A stretch of 64,000 nucleotides of DNA from Rhodocyclales bacterium (GTDB taxonomy: Bacteria; Pseudomonadota; Gammaproteobacteria; Burkholderiales; Rhodocyclaceae). Within the stretch, counting starts at the first letter, position 1, and each line of letters starts with the position of its first letter. Where the stretch lies: the NCBI GenBank assembly GCA_026399435.1, contig JAPLQX010000019.1, positions 90,535-154,534 on the forward strand. Reading direction: 5' to 3'. Made by a program: the position numbers and the translations under genes. This document shows, one piece after another, positions 43,491-51,629 of the stretch. The notes beneath the pieces are model-generated. The model was not told the origin of the DNA. It ran no database searches and worked only from the letters and a program-made list of their open reading frames with translations.

Positions 43491-43514
43491 GGGCTTCCGG
43501 CCTGATGCAAAGCA

Positions 43515-43550
43515 GGGCAGCCTTTAAGCAAAGGCTGCCCCGTTTGTTTT
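43515..43550 (+). terminator. Intrinsic terminator after the Spy-like gene
   Basis: GGGCAGCCTTT-AAGC-AAAGGCTGCCC, a perfect 11-bp stem, followed by CGTTTGTTTT. It separates this gene from dnaX. Confidence 0.85.
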
Positions 43551-43573
43551 GAACGGCCTGATAAAATCGCTCC

Positions 43574-45289
43574 ATGAGCTATCAGGTCCTTGCCCGCAAG
43601 TGGCGCCCCAAGTCCTTCGCTACCCTGGTCGGCCAGGAGCATGTGGTGCGGGCGCTGACCCATGCGCTGGACCAGAACCGTCTCCATCACGCCTATCTGT
43701 TCACCGGCACGCGCGGGGTGGGCAAGACCACGCTGGCGCGCATCATGGCCAAGGCCCTGAACTGCGAAGCCGGCGTCAGTTCCATTCCCTGCGGCGTCTG
43801 TTCGGCCTGCACCGCGATCGACAGCGGCCGCTTCGTTGATTACATCGAGCTCGATGCGGCCTCGAATCGCGGCGTCGATGACATGACCCAGTTGCTCGAG
43901 CGTGCCACCTATGCGCCGACCATCGGCCGCTACAAGGTGTATGTGATCGACGAAGTCCACCAACTCTCCGGCCACGCCTTCAATGCGATGCTGAAGACGC
44001 TGGAAGAGCCGCCGGAACACGTCAAGTTCATCCTCGCCACCACCGACCCGCAGAAAATTCCCGTCACGGTGCTGTCGCGCTGCCTGCAGTTCAACCTGAA
44101 GCAGATGCCGCTGACGCATATCGTCGACCACCTGTCGCGAGTGCTCGAGGCCGAGGGCGTGGCCTTCGAACCTGCCGCCCTGCGCCATCTGGCCAAGGGA
44201 GCGGCGGGCAGCATGCGCGATGCGCTCTCCTTGCTCGATCAGGCCATCGCCCACGGTGCCGGGAAGGTGGAAGACGAGGGCGTGCGCGCCATGCTGGGTA
44301 CGGTGGGTGACGAACACCTGTTTGCGCTGCTCGATGGTCTGGTGGCTCAGGACGTGCAGGCCATGCTCGAGGTAGCCAAGCTGATGGATGCGCGCAGCCT
44401 GTCCTTCGACGGCGGCCTCCAAGAACTGGCCACCCTGTTCCATCGCATTGCGCTGATCCAGTTCGCGCCTGAAGCGCTGCTCGACGAGACCGAGCGCAGC
44501 CGCCTCGAACACTATGCGCAGGCGCTCGACGCCGAATATCTGCAACTGGCCTACCAGATTGCCATTCACGGCCGTGACGAACTGTCGCTGTCGCCCGACG
44601 ACTATTCCGGCTTCGTCATGACGCTCCTGCGCCTGCACGCATTCCGGCCGGAGCGCGCCGGCATGACCAACGTAGCGACCAAAGCGGCGGCGAGAGCGCC
44701 GGCAGCAATTGCGCCGGCGCGCACGGCGCCGCTTGTCGCGCCGCCACCCGCCGCGAGCCGGCCAGCCGCCGTTACCTGCCCGCGAAGCGGAATCCCAGGT
44801 ACGCAGAGCGAGCCAGCGCCAGCGCTGTGCGTCCCTTCGGGAACTCCTGCAGTGCCGCCGGTTCAGGCAGCACCCGCGGCTCCGGCCCCTGCGGCCATGG
44901 CTGCTGCCGTGGCGGATGAAGACTGGCATGCGCTCGTGGCGCGCCTGCCTCTGACCGGCATGGCCAAGCAACTTGCCCAGCATTGCGAACTGTCGGAACG
45001 CACCGAGTCGGCGATTAACTTGCGCCTGTCGCCGGTGCATAAGCATCTGCTCGGCAAGCCACAACAGGACAAGCTGCAAAGCGAACTTCAGGCCTTTTAC
45101 GGCCGCCCGCTTCGTCTCGAAATCGATGTGGCACAACCCGCGACCGAAACTCCGGCCGAGCGCAGCCGCAATCAGCAGCGCGAACGCCAGGAACGTGCCA
45201 TCGCTTCGATAGAACAAGATCCCTTCGTCCGCGACGTGGTGGACCTGTTCGACGCGAGCATCGACGAATCAACGATCAAACCCGTTTAA
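43574..45289 (+). CDS. dnaX: DNA polymerase III subunit gamma/tau
   Basis: A 571-residue clamp-loader subunit. Walker [21 protein letters not shown], zinc-binding [13 protein letters not shown] with the upstream Cys in [12 protein letters not shown], Walker [12 protein letters not shown], and sensor [17 protein letters not shown] are intact. The central linker (about 360-435) is Ala/Pro-rich, and within it residues 403-425 ([20 protein letters not shown] and beyond) are encoded by a pair of inverted A-type elements. The C-terminal tau domain ([20 protein letters not shown] onward) is retained. No classic A-AAA-AAG frameshift site is seen, so gamma production by that route is not expected. Confidence 0.95.
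   Translation: MSYQVLARKWRPKSFATLVGQEHVVRALTHALDQNRLHHAYLFTGTRGVGKTTLARIMAKALNCEAGVSSIPCGVCSACTAIDSGRFVDYIELDAASNRGVDDMTQLLERATYAPTIGRYKVYVIDEVHQLSGHAFNAMLKTLEEPPEHVKFILATTDPQKIPVTVLSRCLQFNLKQMPLTHIVDHLSRVLEAEGVAFEPAALRHLAKGAAGSMRDALSLLDQAIAHGAGKVEDEGVRAMLGTVGDEHLFALLDGLVAQDVQAMLEVAKLMDARSLSFDGGLQELATLFHRIALIQFAPEALLDETERSRLEHYAQALDAEYLQLAYQIAIHGRDELSLSPDDYSGFVMTLLRLHAFRPERAGMTNVATKAAARAPAAIAPARTAPLVAPPPAASRPAAVTCPRSGIPGTQSEPAPALCVPSGTPAVPPVQAAPAAPAPAAMAAAVADEDWHALVARLPLTGMAKQLAQHCELSERTESAINLRLSPVHKHLLGKPQQDKLQSELQAFYGRPLRLEIDVAQPATETPAERSRNQQRERQERAIASIEQDPFVRDVVDLFDASIDESTIKPV
44781..44847 (+). repeat. Inverted pair of element A copies inside dnaX
   Basis: 44781-44810 is an A-type copy (GCGGAATCCCAGGTACGCAG) nearly identical to that at 1069-1100. 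44812-44847 is a full A element on the minus strand (minus-strand sequence GAGTTCCCGAAGGGACGCAC followed by AGCGCTGGCGCTGG). Together they can form a long imperfect hairpin. The reading frame of dnaX is kept. Confidence 0.85.
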
Positions 45290-45303
45290 GGAGTGCTGGA
45301 AAA

Positions 45304-45627
45304 ATGATGAAGGGTGGCATAGCCGGATTGATGAAGCAGGCCCAGCAGATGCAGGCCAACATGGAGAAGGCCCAGGAACAGTTGGCGCAGCTCGAAGTGG
45401 AAGGCCAGTCGGGCGCCGGCGCGGTGAAAGTGGTGATGACCTGCAAGCACGACATCAAGCGCGTCACCATCGATCCGTCGGTGATGGACGACAAGGAAAT
45501 GCTGGAGGACCTGATCGCCGCTGCAATGAACGATGCCAACCGGCGCGTGGAGGCAGCCACGGCCGAAAAAATGGGCGGCTTCGCTGCGGGGCTGAACCTT
45601 CCGCCCGGAATGAAACTGCCGTTCTGA
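45304..45627 (+). CDS. ybaB: YbaB/EbfC nucleoid-associated protein
   Basis: A 107-residue DNA-binding protein of the YbaB/EbfC family. Typical pattern: [20 protein letters not shown] at the start, the central [20 protein letters not shown], then [20 protein letters not shown] and [13 protein letters not shown]. It lies between dnaX and recR as in most proteobacteria; it overlaps recR by one base. Confidence 0.95.
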   Translation: MMKGGIAGLMKQAQQMQANMEKAQEQLAQLEVEGQSGAGAVKVVMTCKHDIKRVTIDPSVMDDKEMLEDLIAAAMNDANRRVEAATAEKMGGFAAGLNLPPGMKLPF

Positions 45628-46226
45628 TGACGTCATCCTCGAGTCTCGATGAACTTGTCGAGGCATTGCGCTGCCTTCCCGGGGTAGGCCCCAAGTCGGC
45701 GCAGCGCATGGCCTATCACCTGTTGCAGCGGGACCGGCGCGGTGCCGATCGCTTGGCGCGCGCGCTCGATTCCGCATTGAAATTGCTGCATCACTGCGCG
45801 CGCTGCAACAACTTCACCGAGGCGGAGATTTGCGATCGCTGCCTCTCGTCGCGTCGCGACGCATCGCAGCTGTGCATCGTCGAAATGCCGATTGATGCAA
45901 TCAGCATGGAACAGACGCACGCCTACAACGGGCTCTATTACGTGCTGATGGGCCGGCTGAGCCCGCTCGACGGCATCGGGCCGAAGGAACTGGCCTTCGA
46001 GCGCCTGTTTGCGCGCGCCACGGACGGCGTGGTCAAGGAAGTGATCCTCGCCACCAACTTCACCAACGAGGGCGAGGCCACGGCGCATTACCTCTCCGAG
46101 TTGCTGCATGAGCGCGGCCTCAAGGTCAGCCGAATCGCGCGCGGCCTGCCGGTGGGCGGCGAACTGGAGTTTTCCGACGCCGCGACGGTGGCACAGGCGT
46201 TGCGCGAGCGGCGCGACTTCGTTTGA
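45627..46226 (+). CDS. recR: Recombination protein RecR
   Basis: A 199-residue RecR. It has the helix-hairpin-helix [19 protein letters not shown], the zinc-binding [16 protein letters not shown] and the Toprim domain [16 protein letters not shown] through [20 protein letters not shown], then [20 protein letters not shown]. It acts with RecF/RecO in loading RecA at gaps. Last gene of the dnaX-ybaB-recR operon. Confidence 0.96.
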   Translation: MTSSSSLDELVEALRCLPGVGPKSAQRMAYHLLQRDRRGADRLARALDSALKLLHHCARCNNFTEAEICDRCLSSRRDASQLCIVEMPIDAISMEQTHAYNGLYYVLMGRLSPLDGIGPKELAFERLFARATDGVVKEVILATNFTNEGEATAHYLSELLHERGLKVSRIARGLPVGGELEFSDAATVAQALRERRDFV

Positions 46227-46381
46227 TAGCTTGTGAATAACTCTACTGCGCGTGCCGGATCGGGGCTTGGGCGGTGCTCGCTATCCTCATGTACAAAGAG
46301 CGTACATTCCGGTAGCTGCGCTCCGGCCGCGCCCCGTTGCGGCCCGCTCGCTACGATTTCTTCACAAGCTATGAGCCAGAA

Positions 46382-47593
46382 TTGAACTCTTCCGCCCAGC
46401 CCCTTGCCGGCGTAAAGGTTGTCGAATTCGGCACACTGATCGCCGGGCCGTTCTGTTCGCGCATTCTCGGCGAGTTCGGCGCCGAGGTGGTCAAGATCGA
46501 GGCCCCGGGGGAGGGCGATCCCCTGCGCAAGTGGCGCAAGCTGTACCCGACCGCGGACGGCGAAACATCCCTCTGGTGGTTCGTGCAATCGCGCAACAAG
46601 CAGTCGGTGACGCTCAATCTCAAGCATCCCAAGGGTATCGAGATTGCGCGCAAGCTGGTGCAGGAAGCCGATATCGTGGTCGAGAATTTTCGTCCCGGCG
46701 TCATGGAAAAGCTGGGGCTGGGGTGGGATGCGCTCGCCGCGATCAATCCGGGCCTCGTCATGGTGCGCCTTTCCGGCTTCGGCCAGACCGGGCCGATGGC
46801 CGCTCAGCCGGGCTTCGGCGCGATAGGCGAATCGATGGGCGGCCTGCGCTACGTCACGGGCTTTGCCGATCGGCCGCCGGTGAAGACCGGAATTTCCATC
46901 GGCGACTCGATCGCGGCGCTGTGGGGTGCACTGGGCGCCCTGATGGCATTGCGCCACCGCGAAGTCAATGGCGGAGTAGGGCAGGTGGTCGATGTCGCAT
47001 TGTATGAAGCGGTATTCGCCATGATGGAAAGCCTGGTGCCGGAGTTCGACGTCTTCGGCTTCATCCGCGAACGCACCGGCAATGTGATGCCTGGCATCAC
47101 ACCGTCGAACACGCATACGACGCAGGACGGCAAGCATCTCATCATCGGCGCCAACGGCGATGCGATTTTCAGGCGCCTGATGCTGGCCATCGGTCGCGTG
47201 GATCTGGCCCATGATCCGCAACTTGGAACCAATGCCGGGCGCGACGCCCGGGCAGGGGAGATTTACGGCGTAATCGACGCCTGGGTTGCCGCCAACGATG
47301 CGGAAGCCGTTTTGCGCACCGCCGCGGAAGCCCAAGTGCCCGCGAGTCGTATTTATTCGGCGGCAGACATGTTTGCCGATCCCCAGTTCCTTGCCCGGCA
47401 GATGCTCGAGACTGCGCAACTCCCTGATGGAAAAGAGTTTCGTGTTCCGGGCATCGTGCCCAAGCTGTCGCTGACGCCGGGGGAGACCCGCTGGGTGGGC
47501 CCGGCCCTGGGCGAACATACGGAAAAGGTCCTCGCTCGCTTCGGTTATCCCCCTGAGGAGATAGTTGGCTTTCGGAGTGATGGAGTTATCTAG
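46382..47593 (+). CDS. CaiB/BaiF-family CoA transferase
   Basis: A 403-residue (from TTG 46382) class III CoA transferase: AGVKVVEFGTLIAGPFCSRI, AEVVKIEAPGEGDPLRKWRK, the RPGVMEKLGLGWDAL segment, VRLSGFGQTGP, and the active-site Asp in GQVVDVALYEAVF. It moves CoA between acyl groups and may serve an aromatic or dicarboxylic acid pathway. The start is uncertain: the frame is open to a TTG at 46337, no ATG fits, and the TTG at 46382 gives the family-typical N-terminus. No good ribosome-binding site is seen for either. Confidence 0.88.
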   Translation: MNSSAQPLAGVKVVEFGTLIAGPFCSRILGEFGAEVVKIEAPGEGDPLRKWRKLYPTADGETSLWWFVQSRNKQSVTLNLKHPKGIEIARKLVQEADIVVENFRPGVMEKLGLGWDALAAINPGLVMVRLSGFGQTGPMAAQPGFGAIGESMGGLRYVTGFADRPPVKTGISIGDSIAALWGALGALMALRHREVNGGVGQVVDVALYEAVFAMMESLVPEFDVFGFIRERTGNVMPGITPSNTHTTQDGKHLIIGANGDAIFRRLMLAIGRVDLAHDPQLGTNAGRDARAGEIYGVIDAWVAANDAEAVLRTAAEAQVPASRIYSAADMFADPQFLARQMLETAQLPDGKEFRVPGIVPKLSLTPGETRWVGPALGEHTEKVLARFGYPPEEIVGFRSDGVI

Positions 47594-47714
47594 CTGATTA
47601 ATATCAGATTATTTCATTGCAGCAGTCAGCGCCGATAAGTCGGCTCAGTTCAGGGCTTTAATCGCCGCGCGAGATTCGCTACAATTGCGGTCTTTTAGTT
47701 ACGGCCGCTGCGCT

Positions 47715-47737
47715 TAACGTCGATAGAACCGACGTTA
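47715..47737. promoter_or_regulatory. Inverted repeat upstream of petABC
   Basis: TAACGTCG-N7-CGACGTTA, a perfect 8-bp inverted repeat in the 216-base gap before petA. It could be an operator or an mRNA hairpin; no cognate regulator is known to me. Confidence 0.35.
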
Positions 47738-47809
47738 GCCTTCACTGAAACTCCGTTTTATTGAAACTTCGTTTTCGAATTCGCATTTGAGCATTCAGGG
47801 ACTATCACC

Positions 47810-48403
47810 ATGAGTTGTGACGATAAAGTCGATTGCGGTCGACGGCGTCTGCTGGTTGCCACGGCAGCCGCGGGCGGGGTGGCTGGGGTCGCGGTGGCTG
47901 TGCCCTTCGTGGCCAGCATGCTGCCTTCCGAGCGCGCGAAGGCGGCAGGTGCGCCTGTGGAAGTCGATATCAGCAAGCTCGCTCCCGGTCAGATGATGAC
48001 CGTCGAGTGGCGCGGCAAGCCGGTCTGGATCATCAACCGCACCAAGGAGCAACTCGAATCCCTGGTAAAGGTCGCCGACAAGCTGGCTGATCCGAAGTCG
48101 GACAAGAACATGCAGCCCGCGTACGCCAAGAATGAGACCCGTTCGATCAAGCCCGAGATTCTGGTGGCCGTCGGCATCTGTACCCACCTCGGCTGTTCGC
48201 CTTCCGAGAAGTTCAAGACGGGTGCGGAGTCCGGAATTGACGCCGATTGGCAAGGGGGTTTCTTCTGTCCCTGCCATGGTTCCACTTTTGACTTGGCCGG
48301 TCGCGTCTACAAGAGCAAGCCGGCGCCGGACAACCTCGAAATCCCTCCCCACATGTATCTTGGCGATGCCAGGATCGTGATTGGCGAAGACAAGAAGGCC
48401 TGA
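47810..48403 (+). CDS. petA: Ubiquinol-cytochrome c reductase Rieske iron-sulfur subunit
   Basis: A 197-residue Rieske protein of the bc1 complex. The Tat-like N-terminus contains DCGRRRLLVATAAAGG, followed by a membrane anchor (VAGVAVAVPFVASML). The [2Fe-2S] ligands are in GICTHLGCSP and CPCHGSTF (CTHLGC and CPCHG boxes), with the two Cys and two His ligands and the disulfide Cys. It oxidises ubiquinol at the periplasmic face. First gene of petABC. Confidence 0.95.
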   Translation: MSCDDKVDCGRRRLLVATAAAGGVAGVAVAVPFVASMLPSERAKAAGAPVEVDISKLAPGQMMTVEWRGKPVWIINRTKEQLESLVKVADKLADPKSDKNMQPAYAKNETRSIKPEILVAVGICTHLGCSPSEKFKTGAESGIDADWQGGFFCPCHGSTFDLAGRVYKSKPAPDNLEIPPHMYLGDARIVIGEDKKA

Positions 48404-48407
48404 TGCG

Positions 48408-49685
48408 ATGAGCAAGATGAATGCGATATTGCAGGGGACGCTGAACTGGGTCGATGAGCGCTTTCCGCTCACTACCCTCTGGAAAGAACACCTCGCCGAA
48501 TACTACGCGCCGAAGAACTTCAACTTCTGGTACTTCTTTGGTTCGCTGGCGATGCTGGTGCTGGTGATCCAGATCGTTACCGGCATCCTGCTGACCATGC
48601 ACTTCAAGCCCGATGCCTCGCTGAATGCTTCAGGCGTGCCGGTGGCTTTTGCCAGCGTCGAGTACATCATGCGTGATGTGCCCTGGGGCTGGCTGATCCG
48701 CTACATGCACTCGACGGGGGCGTCGGCTTTCTTCCTCGTCGTCTATCTGCACATGTTCCGCGGCATGCTCTACGGTTCCTACCGCAAGCCGCGCGAACTG
48801 ATCTGGATCTTCGGCATGATCATTTTCCTCGCGTTGATGGCCGAGGCGTTCTTTGGCTATTTGTTGCCGTGGGGCCAGATGTCGTTCTGGGGTGCGCAGG
48901 TGATCGTGAATCTGTTCTCTGCGATTCCGTTCATCGGACCGGACCTCTCGCTCTGGTTGCGCGGTGACTACGTCGTCGGCGATGCAACCCTCAACCGCTT
49001 CTTCGCCTTCCACGTAGTCGCGGTGCCGATGGTGCTGCTGGGCCTGGTGGCTGCGCATATCATCGCCTTGCACGAAGTCGGCTCCAACAATCCGGACGGC
49101 GTCGAGATCAAGAAGAAGAAAGATGCGAGTGGCATTCCCCTCGACGGCATTCCCTTCCATCCCTACTACACGGTCAAGGACATCGTCGGCGTCATCGTCT
49201 TCCTGATGGTGTTCTCGGTCATCGTCTTCTTCATGCCGGAGTTCGGCGGCTACTTCCTCGAGTACAACAACTTCTTCCCGGCTGACCCGCTGGTGACGCC
49301 GCAGCATATCGCTCCGGTGTGGTACTTCACGCCCTACTACTCGATCCTGCGCGCGGTGACCTATCCGCTGTTCGGCATCGATGCGAAGTTCTGGGGCGTG
49401 GTGGCGATGGGTGCTTCGACCCTGATCATCGCCTTGCTGCCCTGGCTGGATCGCAGCCCGGTGAAGTCGATTCGCTATCGCGGCCCCCTGTACAAGGGCT
49501 TCCTGACAGCATTCATCATCTCCTTCTTTATCCTCGGCTATCTCGGCATGCTGGGCCCGACACCGATGCGCACCATCGTGGCGCAGGTCTGTTCGGTGAT
49601 CTACTTTGCCTTCTTCCTCTTGATGCCTATTTACAGCAGCCTCGACAAGTGCCAGCCGGAGCCGGACAGGGTGACATCGAAATGA
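48408..49685 (+). CDS. petB: Cytochrome b of the bc1 complex
   Basis: A 425-residue integral membrane protein with two b hemes. Typical: FWYFFGSLAMLVLVIQIVTG, MHSTGASAFFLVVYLHMFRG, MAEAFFGYLLPWGQMSFWGA and the Qo-site PEW-like segment HPYYTVKDIVGVIVF. The ATG at 48408 lies 5 bases past the petA stop; the frame is open slightly upstream in the petA end. Its stop overlaps the petC ATG (ATGA). Confidence 0.95.
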   Translation: MSKMNAILQGTLNWVDERFPLTTLWKEHLAEYYAPKNFNFWYFFGSLAMLVLVIQIVTGILLTMHFKPDASLNASGVPVAFASVEYIMRDVPWGWLIRYMHSTGASAFFLVVYLHMFRGMLYGSYRKPRELIWIFGMIIFLALMAEAFFGYLLPWGQMSFWGAQVIVNLFSAIPFIGPDLSLWLRGDYVVGDATLNRFFAFHVVAVPMVLLGLVAAHIIALHEVGSNNPDGVEIKKKKDASGIPLDGIPFHPYYTVKDIVGVIVFLMVFSVIVFFMPEFGGYFLEYNNFFPADPLVTPQHIAPVWYFTPYYSILRAVTYPLFGIDAKFWGVVAMGASTLIIALLPWLDRSPVKSIRYRGPLYKGFLTAFIISFFILGYLGMLGPTPMRTIVAQVCSVIYFAFFLLMPIYSSLDKCQPEPDRVTSK

Positions 49686-50392
49686 AGAAATTCCTTACCG
49701 CAATCCTGTTTGCGCCGGTGCTGGCGTTTGCCTCGGGTGTTGAACTGCATCTCGACCGCGCTCCGGACAAGGCCAACGACATGGCCGCCCTGCAAAACGG
49801 CGCCAAGATTTTTGTCAATTACTGCCTGAACTGCCATTCCGCGTCCTACATGCGCTACAACCGCCTGAAGGACATCGGTCTCACCGATGCGCAGATCAAG
49901 GACAATCTTCTGTTCACGGCCGAAAAGGTCGGCGAGCCCATGAAGATCGCCATGCAGCGTGCCGACGCCAAGGTCTGGTTTGGTGTTGCGCCGCCGGATC
50001 TGACCATTATCGCGCGGGCACGGGCTTCGGAATTCGGCAGCGGCGCAGACTGGATTTACACCTATCTGCGTACCTTCTATCGCGACGAGAAGCGTCCGAC
50101 CGGGTGGAACAACGTGGTGTTCGAAAACGTTGGCATGCCGCATGTACTCTGGGAACTGCAGGGTGAGCAGGCCATGGGCGCGGACCACAAGCTGACACTG
50201 GTCAAGCCGGGCAAACTGAAGCCGCAGGAGTTCGATGCAGCAGTGGGTGACCTGGTTGCCTTTCTCAAGTACATGGGCGAGCCGGTGGCTGAGTTCCGCA
50301 AGCAGCTTGGGGTGATTGTGCTGATTTTCCTGGCCGTATTCTTTGTCTTTGCGTACGCGCTGAAACGCGAGTACTGGAAAGACATCCATTAA
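49682..50392 (+). CDS. petC: Cytochrome c1
   Basis: A 236-residue cytochrome c1. Signal peptide FLTAILFAPVLAFASG, the heme c motif CLNCHSASYM (CxxCH), the axial-Met region LWELQGEQAMGADHKL, and a C-terminal membrane anchor QLGVIVLIFLAVFFVFAYAL. Start ATG at 49682 overlaps the petB stop by 4 bases. It passes electrons from the Rieske protein to soluble cytochromes. Confidence 0.93.
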   Translation: MKKFLTAILFAPVLAFASGVELHLDRAPDKANDMAALQNGAKIFVNYCLNCHSASYMRYNRLKDIGLTDAQIKDNLLFTAEKVGEPMKIAMQRADAKVWFGVAPPDLTIIARARASEFGSGADWIYTYLRTFYRDEKRPTGWNNVVFENVGMPHVLWELQGEQAMGADHKLTLVKPGKLKPQEFDAAVGDLVAFLKYMGEPVAEFRKQLGVIVLIFLAVFFVFAYALKREYWKDIH

Positions 50393-50428
50393 ACCAATAA
50401 GTGAATGCAAATTATGGGGCATCGAGAA

Positions 50429-51088
50429 ATGAACGCACCACCCGTCCGCAAAGTGGTGCGTGATGCCGACTATTCCTGGGGCACCAGCGCCATGATGAAC
50501 CTGTACTCGGGCACCACGTGTCCGTTCAGCCATCGCTGCCGCATCGTCCTGTACGAAAAGCAGATGGACTTCCAGGTGATCGACGTCGATCTCTTCAACA
50601 AGCCTGAAGATATCGCCATCATCAATCCGTACAACCGTGTTCCGGTGCTGGTTGATCGCGATCTGGTGCTCTACGAGTCGAACATCATCAACGAATACAT
50701 CGACGAGCGCTTCCCGCATCCGCAACTGATGCCGCCCGATCCGCAAACGCGGGCCAAGGCGCGCCAGTTGCTGTTTACGATGGAGCACGAGCTGTTCAGC
50801 TACATCGATGCGCTGGAAAAGAACCTCAAGTCGGCCGACAAGTCGCGGATTCACATGCGCGACCGCCTGACCGAACTGGCGCCGATGTTCAACAAGCAGA
50901 AATTCCTGCTTGGTGATGACTTCTCCATGCTCGACGTGGCGATTGCACCGCTCCTGTGGCGCCTCGACCATTACGGTATCGAACTGCCGAAGAGTGCGGC
51001 GCCGCTGATGAAGTTTGCAGAGCGCATCTTCTCGCGCCAGGGCTTCATCGATGCGCTGACGCCGACAGAAAAGATGATGCGCCGTTAA
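50429..51088 (+). CDS. sspA: Stringent starvation protein A (GST-like)
   Basis: A 219-residue GST-fold RNA-polymerase-associated protein. Motifs: LYSGTTCPFSHRCRIVLYEK, IINPYNRVPVLVDRDLVLYE, SNIINEYIDERFPHPQLMPP. The ATG at 50429 precedes an N-terminal tail of about 22 residues (NAPPVRKVVRDADYSWGTSA) not found in most homologues; the usual start would be the ATG at 50492 (MMNLYSG). Follows petABC as in most betaproteobacteria, and sspB follows. Confidence 0.92.
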   Translation: MNAPPVRKVVRDADYSWGTSAMMNLYSGTTCPFSHRCRIVLYEKQMDFQVIDVDLFNKPEDIAIINPYNRVPVLVDRDLVLYESNIINEYIDERFPHPQLMPPDPQTRAKARQLLFTMEHELFSYIDALEKNLKSADKSRIHMRDRLTELAPMFNKQKFLLGDDFSMLDVAIAPLLWRLDHYGIELPKSAAPLMKFAERIFSRQGFIDALTPTEKMMRR

Positions 51089-51136
51089 GGACGCATCTTC
51101 CGCGTCCGTACTTTGATTCATCTCGGCGCAACGCCA

Positions 51137-51595
51137 ATGCAGTCTACCAAGCCCTACCTGATCCGCGCCATTCATGAATGGTGCGCGGATCAGGGCTTTA
51201 CCCCCTATCTGGCGGTCAAGGTGGATGCGACGACGCGCGTGCCGCGCGAATTCGTCAAGGACGGCGAGATCGTGCTCAACGTCGGCCTCGAAGCGACGCA
51301 TCAGTTGCTGATGGGCAACGAGGAAATTACCTTTCAGGCCCGCTTTGGCGGGCGCGCATTTCCGGTCGTGGTGCCCATCGAGCGGGTTGCCGCGATCTAT
51401 GCCAGCGAGAATGGCGAGGGCATGGCCTTTGAAGTCACCGAGACGGGGGCAGGCAACGCCGCCGTGGATAGCGAGGCGACGGACGCCACCCCGGAGGACA
51501 CATCCTCCGCCGTATCACCAGCGCCAGCGCGGTGCGTCCCTGCGGGAACTCCCGAGCGCCCCTCCGGGCGGCCTGTCCTCACCCGCGTCAAGTAA
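51137..51595 (+). CDS. sspB: ClpXP specificity-enhancing factor SspB with repeat-derived tail
   Basis: A 152-residue SspB adaptor, which tethers ssrA-tagged proteins to ClpXP. The folded domain (1-100) shows PYLIRAIHEWCADQGFTPYL, REFVKDGEIVLNVGLEATHQ and ARFGGRAFPVVVPIERVAAI. The flexible tail normally ends in a ClpX-binding module (about LRVVK); here the end is PVLTRVK, a plausible match. Between them, residues 128-139 (SPAPARCVPAGTP) are encoded by a dispersed element A (51518-51551), lengthening the linker without touching either functional end. Confidence 0.92.
   Translation: MQSTKPYLIRAIHEWCADQGFTPYLAVKVDATTRVPREFVKDGEIVLNVGLEATHQLLMGNEEITFQARFGGRAFPVVVPIERVAAIYASENGEGMAFEVTETGAGNAAVDSEATDATPEDTSSAVSPAPARCVPAGTPERPSGRPVLTRVK
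51518..51551 (-). repeat. Dispersed element A inside sspB
   Basis: On the minus strand: GAGTTCCCGCAGGGACGCAC followed by CGCGCTGGCGCTGG, a full match to the consensus. It lies in the flexible linker of SspB in frame. Confidence 0.85.
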
Positions 51596-51629
51596 GACGC
51601 AGGTTGACGGCTCCCGCGTGCGGGGGAGG

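Noticed and set aside
43574..45289. Programmed frameshift in dnaX
   Set aside because: No A-AAA-AAG or similar slippery heptamer was seen; only the repeat pair at 44781 could affect product length.
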